Positions 24,547-37,200 of a DNA stretch of 64,000 nucleotides are shown here, piece after piece; the first letter of the stretch is position 1, and each line of letters starts with the position of its first letter. Under the pieces are notes generated by a model. That model was given only the letters and a program-made list of their open reading frames with translations, ran no database searches and had not been told where the DNA came from. Position numbers and translations under genes: made by a program. Origin of the DNA: Liolophura sinensis (Eukaryota; Mollusca; Polyplacophora; Chitonida; Chitonidae); assembly GCF_032854445.1 (NCBI RefSeq), contig NW_027018088.1:1-64000 (forward strand), written 5' to 3'.

Positions 24547-25645
24547 ATTAACTATGTACAATCGCGACTGGTCATTACTATATTCAACTTTTCATTATAA
24601 GTTATGTGCCCTTCGGTAGCCCAGACGACGTCAAATCTTTGGGCAAAGCCCATTTAACTCACCCAGCAGTTGTCTTACTTCTAAGTCGAAGACAAACTCA
24701 ATGTCTTTATCTACATGTAGAAAAACCACACCATTTGTATATAAAGAAAACACAAGGTACTTGATACAGTCCGCTGTAAAAAGTACAATTGAACACTGAC
24801 CCACATCAATAAGGTGCCAAAAGATGCGCAATTGGGCCAGGCATCTCCAGCTGTTGAAAAATTGCAAATTTCCTTGGTTTCCATGGAGTAAGAGCCGTTG
24901 CTGGGCACGTGATCTTGACATCAATGATTATTCATTTGTGGCTACAGCCAAAAGTATTGGTCGGAGAGCAACGCGGTTTGCACCATTCGATTTCTCGTCA
25001 AAAATACGTCGGATTAGCCTCTTACCAGCAGCATTGGAACAGTTTCTCCACTTTTGGACATTTGCCTGGTATTTTTTCTAATTGAAATCGGCTACATTAA
25101 CTATGTACAATCGCGACTGGTCATTACTATATTCAACTTTTCATTATAAGTTATGTGCCCTTCGGTAGCCCAGACGACGTCAAATCTTTGGGCAAAGCTC
25201 ATTTAACTCACCCAGCAAATGTCTTATTTCTAAGTCGAAGACAAACTCAATGTCTTTATCTACATGTAGAAAAACCACACCATTTGTATATAAAAAAAAC
25301 ACAAGGTACATGATAAAGTCTGCTGTAAAAAGTACAATTGAACACTGACCCACATCAATAAGGTGCCAAAAGATGCGCAATTGGGCCAGGCATCTCCAGC
25401 TGTTGAAAAATTGCAAATTTCCTTGGTTTCCATGGAGTAAGAGCCGTTGCTGGGCACGTGATCTTGACATCAATGATTATTCATTTGTGGCTACAGCCAA
25501 AAGTATTGGTCGGAGAGCAACGCGGTTTGCACCATTCGATTTCTCGTCAAAAAATACGTCGGATTAGCCTCTTACCAGCAGCATTGGAACAGTTTTTCCA
25601 CTTTTGGATTTTTGCCTGGTATTTTTTCTAATTGAAATCGGCTAC

Positions 25646-26001
25646 ATTAACTATGTACAATCGCGACTGGTCATTACTATATTCAACTTTTCATTATAAG
25701 TTATGTGCCCTTCGGTAGCCCAGACGACGTCAAATCTTTGGGCCAAGCCCATTTAACTCACCCAACAAATGTCTTACTTCTAAGTCGAAGACAAACTCAA
25801 TGTCTTTATCTACATGTAGATGAAATAAATGATTATTCATTTGTGGCTACAGCCAAAAGTATTGGTCGGAGAGCAACGTGGTTTGCACCATTCGATTTCT
25901 CGTCAAAAAATACGTCGGATTAGCCTCTTACCAGCAGCATTGGAACAGTTTTTCCACTTTTGGATTTTTGCCTGGTATTTTGTCTAATTGAAATCGGCTA
26001 C
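25646..26001 (+). repeat. Truncated 356 bp monomer, second copy
   Basis: This is the same 194 bp deletion with the same junction position as the copy at 24191, 1455 bp downstream. The filler reads tgaaata here and ggaaata in the other copy, a one-base difference. The shared breakpoint shows both descend from one deletion event followed by block duplication. The copy also has a private change, cccaacaaatg, where others have cccagcaaatg. Confidence 0.93.
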
Positions 26002-28202
26002 ATTAACTATGTACAATCGCGACTGGTCATTACTATATTCAACTTTTCATTATAAGTTATGTGCCCTTCGGTAGCCCAGACGACGTCAAATCTTTGGGCA
26101 AAGCCCATTTAACTCACCCAGCAGTTGTCTTACTTCTAAGTCGAAGACAAACTCAATGTCTTTATCTACATGTAGAAAAACCACACCATTTGTATATAAA
26201 GAAAACACAAGGTACTTGATACAGTCCGCTGTAAAAAGTACAATTGAACACTGACCCACATCAATAAGGTGCCAAAAGATGCGCAATTGGGCCAGGCATC
26301 TCCAGCTGTTGAAAAATTGCAAATTTCCTTGGTTTCCATGGAGTAAGAGCCGTTGCTGGGCACGTGATCTTGACATCAATGATTATTCATTTGTGGCTAC
26401 AGCCAAAAGTATTGGTCGGAGAGCAACGCGGTTTGCACCATTCGATTTCTCGTCAAAAAATACGTCGGATTAGCCTCTTACCAGCAGCATTGGAACAGTT
26501 TCTCCACTTTTGGATATTTGCCTGGTATTTTTTCTAATTGAAATCGGCTACATTAACTATGTACAATCGCGACTGGTCATTACTATATTCAACTTTTCAT
26601 TATAAGTTATGTGCCCTTCGGTAGCCCAGACGACGTCAAATCTTTGGGCAAAGCCCATTTAACTCACCCAGCAAATGTCTTATTTCTAAGTCGAAGACAA
26701 ACTCAATGTCTTTATCTACATGTAGAAAAACCACACCATTTGTATATAAAAAAAACACAAGGTACATGATAAAGTCTGCTGTAAAAAGTACAATTGAACA
26801 CTGACCCACATCAATAAGGTGCCAAAAGATGCGCAATTGGGCCAGGCATCTCCAGCTGTTGAAAAATTGCAAATTTCCTTGGTTTCCATGGAGTAAGAGC
26901 CGTTGCTGGGCACGTGATCTTGACATCAATGATTATTCATTTGTGGCTACAGCCAAAAGTATTGGTCGGAGAGCAACGCGGTTTGCACCATTCGATTTCT
27001 CGTCAAAAAATACGTCGGATTAGCCTCTTACCAGCAGCATTGGAACAGTTTCTCCACTTTTGGATTTTTGCCTGGTATTTTTTCTAATTGAAATCGGCTA
27101 CATTAACTATGTACAATCGCGACTGGTCATTACTATATTCAACTTTTCATTATAAGTTATGTGCCCTTCGGTAGCCCAGACGACGTCAAATCTTTGGGCC
27201 AAGCCCATTTAACTCACCCAGCAAATGTCTTATTTCTAAGTCGAAGACAAACTCAATGTCTTTATCTACATGTAGAAAAACCACACCATTTGTATATAAA
27301 AAAAACACAAGGTACATGATAAAGTCTGCTGTAAAAAGTACAATTGAACACTGACCCACATCAATAAGGTGCCAAAAGATGCGCAATTGGGCCAGGCATC
27401 TCCAGCTGTTGAAAAATTGCAAATTTCCTTGGTTTCCATGGAGTAAGAGCCGTTGCTGGGCACGTGATCTTGACATCAATGATTATTCATTTGTGGCTAC
27501 AGCCAAAAGTATTGGTCGGAGAGCAACGCGGTTTGCACCATTCGATTTCTCGTCAAAAAATACGTCGGATTAGCCTCTTACCAGCAGCATTGGAACAGTT
27601 TTTCCACTTTTGGATTTTTGCCTGGTATTTTTTCTAATTGAAATCGGCTACATTAACTATGTACAATCGCGACTGGTCATTACTATATTCAACTTTTCAT
27701 TATAAGTTATGTGCCCTTCGGTAGCCCAGACGACGTCAAATCTTTGGGCCAAGCCCATTTAACTCACCCAGCAAATGTCTTACTTCTAAGTTGAAGACAA
27801 ACTCAATGTCTTTATCTACATGTAGAAAAACCACACCATTTGTATATAAAGAAAACACAAGGTACTTGATACAGTCCGCTGTAGAAAGTACAATTGAACA
27901 CTGACCCACATCAATAAGGTGCCAAAAGATGCGCAATTGGGCCAGGCATCTCCAGCTGTTGAAAAATTGCAAATTTCCTTGGTTTCCATGGAGTAAGAGC
28001 CGTTGCTGGGCACGTGATCTTGACATCAATGATTATTTATTTGTGGCTACTGCCAAAAGTATTGGTCGGAGAGCAACGTGGTTTGCACCATTCGATTTCT
28101 CGTCAAAAAATACGTCGGATTAGCCTCTTACCAGCAGCATTGGAACAGTTTTTTCCACTTTTGGATTTTTGCCTGGTATTTTGTCTAATTGAAATCGGCT
28201 AC

Positions 28203-31200
28203 ATTAACTATGTACAATCGCGACTGGTCATTACTATATTCAACTTTTCATTATAAGTTATGTGCCCTTCGGTAGCCCAGACGACGTCAAATCTTTGGGC
28301 CAAGCCCATTTAACTCACCCAGCAGTTGTCTTACTTCTAAGTCGAAGACAAACTCAATGTCTTTATCTACATGTAGAAAAACCACACCATTTGTATATAA
28401 AGAAAACACAAGGTACTTGATACAGTCCGCTGTAAAAAGTACAATTGAACACTGACCCACATCAATAAGGTGCCAAAAGATGCGCAATTGGGCCAGGCAT
28501 CTCCAGCTGTTGAAAAATTGCAAATTTCCTTGGTTTCCATGGAGTAAGAGCCGTTGCTGGGCACGTGATCTTGACATCAATGATTATTCATTTGTGGCTA
28601 CAGCCAAAAGTATTGGTCGGAGAGCAACGCGGTTTACACCATTCGATTTCTCGTCAAAAAATACGTCGGATTAGCCTCTTACCAGCAGCATTGGAACAGT
28701 TTTTCTACTTTTGGATTTTTGCCTGGTCTTTTTGCGAATTGAAATCGGCTACATTAACTATGTACAATCGCGACTGGTCATTACTATATTCAACTTTTCA
28801 TTATAAGTTATGTGCCCTTCGGTAGCCCAGACGACGTCAAATCTTTGGGCAAAGCCCATTTAACTCACCCAGCAGTTGTCTTACTTCTAAGTCGAAGACA
28901 AACTCAATGTCTTTATCTACATGTAGAAAAACCACACCATTTGTATATAAAAAAAACACAAGGTACTTGATACAGTCCGCTGTAAAAAGTACAATTGAAC
29001 ACTGACCCACATCAATAAGGTGCCAAAAAATGTGCAATTGGGCCAGGCATCTCCAGCTGTTGAAAAATTGCAAATTTCCTTGGTTTCCATGGAGTAAGAG
29101 CCGTTGCTGGGCACGTGATCTTGACATCAATGATTATTCATTTGTGGCTACAGCCAAAAGTATTAGTCGGAGAGCAACGCGGTTTGCACAATTCGATTTC
29201 TCGTCAAAAAATACGTCGGATTAGCCTCTTACCAGCAGCATTGGAACAGTTTTTCTACTTTTGGATTTTTGCCTGGTCTTTTTGCGAATTGAAATCGGCT
29301 ACATTAACTATGTACAATCGCGACTGGTCATTACTATATTCAACTTTTCATTATAAGTTATGTGCCCTTCGGTAGCCCAGACGACGTCAAATCTTTGGGC
29401 CAAGCCCATTTAACTCACCCAGCAAATGTCTTACTTCTAAGTCGAAGACAAACTCAATGTCTTTATCTACATGTAGAAAAAACCACACCATTTGTATATA
29501 AAAAAAACACAAGGTACATGATAAAGTCTGCCGTAAAAAGTACAATTGAACACTGACCCACATCAATAAGGTGCCAAAAGATGCGCAATTGGGCAGGCAT
29601 CTCCAGCTGTTGAAAAATTGCAAATTTCTATGGTTCCCATGGAGTAAGAGCCGTTGCTGGGCACGTGATCTTGACATCAATGATTATTCATTTGTGGCTA
29701 CAGCCAAAAGTATTGGTCGGAGAGCAACGCGGTTTGCACCATTCGATTTCTCGTCAAAAAATACGTCGAATTAGCCTCTTACCAGCAGCATTGGAACAGT
29801 TTTTCTACTTTTGGATTTTTGCCTGGTCTTTTTGCGAATTGAAATCGGCTACATTAACTATGTACAATCGCGACTGGTCATTACTATATTCAACTTTTCA
29901 TCATAAGTTATGTGCCCTTCGGTAGCCCAGACGACGTCAAATCTTTGGGCCAAGCCCATTTAACTCACCCAGCAAATGTCTTACTTCTAAGTCGAAGACA
30001 AACTCAATGTCTTTATCTACATGTAGAAAAACCACACCATTTGTATATAAAAAAAACACAAGGTACTTGATACAGTCCGCTGTAAAAAGTACAATTGAAC
30101 ACTGACCCACATCAATAAGGTGCCAAAAGATGCGCAATTGGGCCAGGCATCTCCAGCTGTTGAAAAATTGCAAATTTCCTTGGTTTCCATGGAGTAAGAG
30201 CCGTTGCTGGGCACGTGATCTTGACATCAATGATTATTCATTTGTGGCTACAGCCAAAAGTATTGGTCGGAGAGCAACGCGGTTTGCACCATTCGATTTC
30301 TCGTCAAAAAATACGTCGGATTAGCCTCTTACCAGCAGCATTGGAACAGTTTTTCTACTTTTGGATTTTTGCCTGGTCTTTTTGCGAATTGAAATCGGCT
30401 ACATTAACTATGTACAATCGCGACTGGTCATTACTATATTCAACTTTTCATCATAAGTTATGTGCCCTTCGGTAGCCCAGACGACGTCAAATCTTTGGGC
30501 CAAGCCCATTTAACTCACCCAGCAAATGTCTTACTTCTAAGTCGAAGACAAACTCAATGTCTTTATCTACATGTAGAAAAACCACACCATTTGTATATAA
30601 AAAAAACACAAGGTACTTGATACAGTCCGCTGTAAAAAGTACAATTGAACACTGACCCACATCAATAAGGTGCAAAAAGATGCGCAATTGGGCCAGGCAT
30701 CTCCAGCTGTTGAAAAATTGCAAATTTCTATGGTTTCCATGGAGTAAGAGCCGTTGCTGGGCACGTGATCTTGACATCAATGATTATTCATTTGTGGCTA
30801 CAGCCAAAAGTATTGGTCGGAGAGCAACGCGGTTTGCACCATTCGATTTCTCGTCAAAAAATACGTCGGATTAGTCTCTTACCAGCAGCATTGGAACAGT
30901 TTTTCTACTTTTGGATTTTTGCCTGGTCTTTTTGCGAATTGAAATCGGCTACATTAACTATGTACAATCGCGACTGGTCATTACTATATTCAACTTTTCA
31001 TTATAAGTTATGTGCCCTTCGGTAGCCCAGACGACGTCAAATCTTTGGGCAAAGCCCATTTAACTCACCCAGCAGTTGTCTTACTTCTAAGTCGAAGACA
31101 AACTCAATGTCTTTATCTACATGTAGAAAAACCACACCATTTGTATATAAAAAAAAAAAAAGGTACTTGATACAGTCTGCTGTAAAAAGTACAATTGAAC

Positions 31201-34200
31201 ACTGACCCACATCAATAAGGTGCCAAAAAATGTGCAATTGGGCCAGGCATCTCCAGCTGTTGAAAAATTGCAAATTTCCTTGGTTTCCATGGAGTAAGAG
31301 CCGTTGCTGGGCACGTGATCTTGACATCAGTGAGTATTCATTTGTGGCTATAGCCAAAAGTATTGGTCGGAGAGCAACGCGGTTTGCACCATTCGATTTC
31401 TCGTCAAAAAATACGTCGGATTAGCCTCTTACCAGCAGCATTGGAACAGTTTTTCCACTTTTGGATTTTTGCCTGGTATTTTTTCTAATTGAAATCGGCT
31501 ACATTAACTATGTACAATCGCGACTGGTCATTACTATATTCAACTTTTCATTATAAGTTATGTGCCCTTCGGTAGCCCAGACGACGTCAAATCTTTGGGC
31601 CAAGCCCATTTTACTCACCCAGCAAATGTCTTACTTCTAAGTCGAAGACAAACTCAATGTCTTTATCTACATGTAGAAAAACCACACCATTTGTATATAA
31701 AAAAAACACAAGGTACATGATAAAGTCTGCTGTAAAAAGTACAATTGAACACTGACCCACATCAATAAGGTGCCAAAAGATGCGCAATTGGGCCAGGCAT
31801 CTCCAGCTGTTGAAAAATTGCAAATTTCTATGGTTCCCATGGAGTAAGAGCCGTTGCTGGGCACGTGATCTTGACATCAATGGTTATTCATTTGTGGCTA
31901 CAGCCAAAAGTATTGGTCGGAGAGCAACGCGGTTTGCACCATTCGATTTCTCGTCCAAAAATACGTCGGATTAGCCTCTTACCAGCAGCATTGGAACAGT
32001 TTTTCTACTTTTGGATTTTTGCCTGGTCTTTTTGCGAATTGAAATCGGCTACATTAACTATGTACAATCGCGACTGGTCATTACTATATTCAACTTTTCA
32101 TTATAAGTTATGTGCCCTTCGGTAGCCCAGACGACGTCAAATCTTTGGGCCAAGCCCATTTAACTCACGCAGCAAATGTCTTACTTCTAAGTCGAAGGCA
32201 AACTCAATGTCTTTATCTACATGTAGAAAAACCATACCATTTGTATATAAAAAAAACACAAGGTACTTGATACAGTCCGCTGTAAAAAGTACAATTGAAC
32301 ACTGACCCACATCAATAAGGTGCCAAAAGATGCGCAATTGGGCCAGGCATCTCCAGCTGTTGAAAAATTGCAAATTTCTATGGTTTCCATGGAGTAAGAG
32401 CCGTTGCTGGGCACGTGATCTTGACATCAATAATTACTCATTTGTGGCTACAGCCAAAAGTATTCGTCGGAGAGCAACGCGGTTTGCACCATTCGATTTC
32501 TCGTCAAAAAATACGTCGGATTAGCCTCTTACCAGCAGCATTGGAACAGTTTTTCTACTTTTGGATTTTTGCCTGGTCTTTTTGCGAATTGAAATCGGCT
32601 ACATTAACTATGTACAATCGCGACTGGTCATTACTATATTCAACTTTTCATTATAAGTTATGTGCCCTTCGGTAGCCCAGACGACGTCAAATCTTTGGGC
32701 CAAGCCCATTTAACTCACCCAGCAGTTGTCTTACTTCTAAGTCGAAGACAAACTCAATGTCTTTATCTACATGTAGAAAAACCACACCATTTGTATATAA
32801 AAAAAACACAAGGTACTTGATACAGTCCGCTGTAATAAGTACAATTGAACACTGACCCACATCAATAAGGTGCCAAAAAATGTGCAATTGGGCCAGGCAT
32901 CTCCAGCTGTTGAAAAATTGCAAATTTCCTTGGTTTCCATGGAGTAAGAGCAGTTGCTGGGCACGTGATCTTGACATCAATGATTATTCATTTGTGGCTA
33001 TAGCCAAAAGTATTGGTCGGAGAGCAACGCGGTTTGCACCATTCGATTTCTCGTCAAAAAATACGTCGGATTAGCCTCTTACCAGCAGCATTGGAACAGT
33101 TTTTCCACTTTTGGATTTTTGCCTGGTATTTTTTCTAATTGAAATCGGCTACATTAACTATGTACAATCGCGACTGGTCATTACTATATTCAACTTTTCA
33201 TTATAAGTTATGTGCCCTTCGGTAGCCCAGACGACGTCAAATCTTTGGGCCAAGCCCATTTTACTCACCCAGCAAATGTCTTACTTCTAAGTCGAAGACA
33301 AACTCAATGTCTTTATCTACATGTAGAAAAACCACACCATTTGTATATAAAAAAAACACAAGGTACATGATAAAGTCTGCTGTAAAAAGTACAATTGAAC
33401 ACTGACCCACATCAATAAGGTGCCAAAAGATGCGCAATTGGGCCAGGCATCTCCAGCTGTTGAAAAATTGCAAATTTCTATGGTTCCCATGGAGTAAGAG
33501 CCGTTGCTGGGCACGTGATCTTGACATCAATGATTATTCATTTGTGGCTACAGCCAAAAGTATTGGTCGGAGAGCAACGCGGTTTGCACCATTCGATTTC
33601 TCGTCAAAAAATACGTCGGATTAGCTTCTTACCAGCAGCATTGGAACAGTTTTTCTACTTTTGGATTTTTGCCTGGTCTTTTTGCGAATTGAAATCGGCT
33701 ACATTAACTATGTACAATCGCGACTGGTCATTACTATATTCAACTTTTCATTATAAGTTATGTGCCCTTCGGTAGCCCAGACGACGTCAAATCTTTGGGC
33801 CAAGCCCATTTTACTCACCCAGCAAATGTCTTACTTCTAAGTCGAAGACAAACTCAATGTCTTTATCTACATGTAGAAAAACCACACCATTTGTATATAA
33901 AAAAAACACAAGGTACATGATAAAGTCTGCCGTGAAAAGTACAATTGAACACTGACCCACATCAATAAGGTGCCAAAAGATGCGCAATTGGGCCAGGCAT
34001 CTCCAGCTGTTGAAAAATTGCAAATTTCTATGGTTCCCATGGAGTAAGAGCCGTTGCTGGGCACGTGATCTTGACATCAATGATTATTCATTTGTGGCTA
34101 CAGCCAAAAGTATTGGTCGGAGAGCAACGCGGTTTACACCATTCGATTTCTCGTCAAAAATACGTCGGATTAGCCTCTTACCAGCAGCATTGGAACAGTT

Positions 34201-37200
34201 TTTCTACTTTTGGATTTTTGCCTGGTCTTTTTGCGAATTGAAATCGGCTACATTAACTATGTACAATCGCGACTTGTCATTACTATATTCAACTTTTCAT
34301 TATAAGTTATGTGCCCTTCGGTAGCCCAGACGACGTCAAATCTTTGGGCAAAGCCCATTTAACTCACCCAGCAGTTGTCTTACTTCTAAGTCGAAGACAA
34401 ACTCAATGTCTTTATCTACATGTAGAAAAACCACACCATTTGTATATAAAAAAAACACAAGGTACTTGATACAGTCCGCTGTAAAAAGTACAATTGAACA
34501 CTGACCCACATCAATAAGGTGCCAAAAAATGTGCAATTGGGCCAGGCATCTCCAGCTGTTGAAAAATTGCAAATTTCCTTGGTTTCCATGGAGTAAGAGC
34601 CGTTGCTGGGCACGTGATCTTGACATCAATGATTATTCATTTGTGGCTACAGCCAAAAGTATTAGTCGGAGAGCAACGCGGTTTGCACCATTCGATTTCT
34701 CGTCAAAAAATACGTCGGATTAGCCTCTTACCAGCAGCATTGGAACAGTTTTTCTACTTTTGGATTTTTGCCTGGTCTTTTTGCGAATTGAAATCGGCTA
34801 CATTAACTATGTACAATCGCGACTGGTCATTACTATATTCAACTTTTCATTATAAGTTATGTGCCCTTCGGTAGCCCAGACGACGTCAAATCTTTGGGCA
34901 AAGCCCATTTAACTCACCCAGCAGTTGTCTTACTTCTAAGTCGAAGACAAACTCAATGTCTTTATCTACATGTAGAAAAACCACACCATTTGTATATAAA
35001 AAAAACACAAGGTACTTGATACAGTCTGCTGTAAAAAGTACAATTGAACACTGACCCACATCAATAAGGTGCCAAAAAATGTGCAATTGGGCCAGGCATC
35101 TCCAGCTGTTGAAAAATTGCAAATTTCCTTGGTTTCCATGGAGTAAGAGCCGTTGCTGGGCACGTGATCTTGACATCAGTGATTATTCATTTGTGGCTAT
35201 AGCCAAAAGTATTGGTCGGAGAGCAACGCGGTTTGCACCATTCGATTTCTCGTCAAAAAATACGTCGGATTAGCCTCTTACCAGCAGCATTGGAACAGTT
35301 TTTCCACTTTTGGATTTTTGCCTGGTATTTTTTCTAATTGAAATCGGCTACATTAACTATGTACAATCGCGACTGGTCATTACTATATTCAACTTTTCAT
35401 TATAAGTTATGTGCCCTTCGGTAGCCCAGACGACGTCAAATCTTTGGGCCAAGCCCATTTTACTCACCCAGCAAATGTCTTACTTCTAAGTCGAAGACAA
35501 ACTCAATGTCTTTATCTACATGTAGAAAAACCACACCATTTGTATATAAAAAAAACACAAGGTACTTGATACAGTCCGCTGTAAAAAGTACAATTGAACA
35601 CTGACCCACATCAATAAGGTGCCAAAAAATGTGCAATTGGGCCAGGCATCTCCAGCTGTTGAAAAATTGCAAATTTCCTTGGTTTCCATGGAGTAAGAGC
35701 CGTTGCTGGGCACGTGATCTTGACATCAATGATTATTCATTTGTGGCTACAGCCAAAAGTATTAGTCGGAGAGCAACGCGGTTTGCACCATTCGATTTCT
35801 CGTCAAAAAATACGTCGGATTAGCCTCTTACCAGCAGCATTGGAACAGTTTTTCTACTTTTGGATTTTTGCCTGGTCTTTTTCGAATTGAAATCGGCTAC
35901 ATTACCTATGTACAATCGCGACTGGTCATTACTATATTCAACTTTTCATTATAAGTTATGTGCCCTTCGGTAGCCCAGACGACGTCAAATCTTTGGGCCA
36001 AGCCCATTTTACTCACCCAGCAAATGTCTTACTTCTAAGTCGAAGACAAACTCAATGTCTTTATCTACATGTAGAAAAACCACACCATTTGTATATAAAA
36101 AAAAACACAAGGTACATGATAAAGTCTGCCGTGAAAAGTACAATTGAACACTGACCCACATCAATAAGGTGCCAAAAGATGCGCAATTGGGCCAGGCATC
36201 TCCAGCTGTTGAAAAATTGCAAATTTCTATGGTTCCCATGGAGTAAGAGCCGTTGCTGGGCACGTGATCTTGACATCAATGATTATTCATTTGTGGCTAC
36301 AGCCAAAAGTATTGGTCGGAGAGCAACGCGGTTTACACCATTCGATTTCTCGTCAAAAATACGTCGGATTAGCCTCTTACCAGCAGCATTGGAACAGTTT
36401 TTCTACTTTTGGATTTTTGCCTGGTCTTTTTGCAAATTGAAATTGGCTACATTAACTATGTACAATCGCGACTGGTCATTACTATATTCAACTTTTCATT
36501 ATAAGTTATGTGCCCTTCGGTAGCCCAGACGACGTCAAATCTTTGGGCAAAGCCCATTTAACTCACCCAGCAGTTGTCTTACTTCTAAGTCGAAGACAAA
36601 CTCAATGTCTTTATCTACATGTAGAAAAACCACACCATTTGTATATAAAAAAAACACAAGGTACTTGATACAGTCCGCTGTAAAAAGTACAATTGAACAC
36701 TGACCCACATCAATAAGGTGCCAAAAAATGTGCAATTGGGCCAGGCATCTCCAGCTGTTGAAAAATTGCAAATTTCCTTGGTTTCCATGGAGTAAGAGCC
36801 GTTCCTGGGCACGTGATCTTGACATCAATGATTATTCATTTGTGGCTACAGCCAAAAGTATTAGTCGGAGAGCAACGCGGTTTGCACCATTCGATTTCTC
36901 GTCAAAAAATACGTCGGATTAGCCTCTTACCAGCAGCATTGGAACAGTTTTTCTACTTTTGGATTTTTGCCTGGTCTTTTTGCGAATTGAAATCGGCTAC
37001 ATTAACTATGTACAATCGCGACTGGTCATTACTATATTCAACTTTTCATTATAAGTTATGTGCCCTTCGGTAGCCCAGACGACGTCAAATCTTTGGGCCA
37101 AGCCCATTTAACTCACCCAGCAAATGTCTTACTTCTAAGTCGAAGACAAACTCAATGTCTTTATCTACATGTAGAAAAACCACACCATTTGTATATAAAA

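Larger units (their letters stand above)
23641..26551 (+). repeat. Trimeric higher-order repeat, two tandem copies of about 1455 bp
   Basis: The first trimer is 23641-25095: a 550 bp copy with tacatgataaag, a 356 bp truncated copy, and a 549 bp copy with cagttg, the G-interrupted A-tract and gtttctccac. The second trimer is 25096-26551, with the same three members in the same order at 550, 356 and 550 bp. The members match by position far better than neighbours do. The trimers differ at a few sites: the 549 bp copy lost one A (caaaaatacg), and ttggacattt versus ttggatattt. Duplication of a three-monomer block after the truncation explains this layout. Confidence 0.92.
19240..28202 (+). repeat. 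Zone 3: G-interrupted A-tract subfamily with truncated monomers
   Basis: Copies start at 19240, 19792, 20341, 20891, 21441, 21991, 22541, 23091, 23641, 24191 (356 bp), 24547, 25096, 25646 (356 bp), 26002, 26552, 27102 and 27652. Many have tataaagaaaac in place of the plain A-tract, and gggcaaagc in place of gggccaagc. Three copies (21991, 23091, 27652) share the linked trio gtagaaagtac, ctactgcc and caacgtggtt. Copies 23641, 25096, 26552 and 27102 share tacatgataaagtctgc plus cttatttc, a type that recurs without cttatttc in zone 4. The first two copies, 19240-20340, carry an unusual number of one- and two-base indels (about 19571, 19725, 19825, 19895, 19907). Confidence 0.88.

Noticed and set aside
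24191-26001. Mobile element insertion or excision at the short monomers
   Set aside because: Sequence is lost, not gained, apart from seven filler bases; there are no terminal repeats or target-site duplications.
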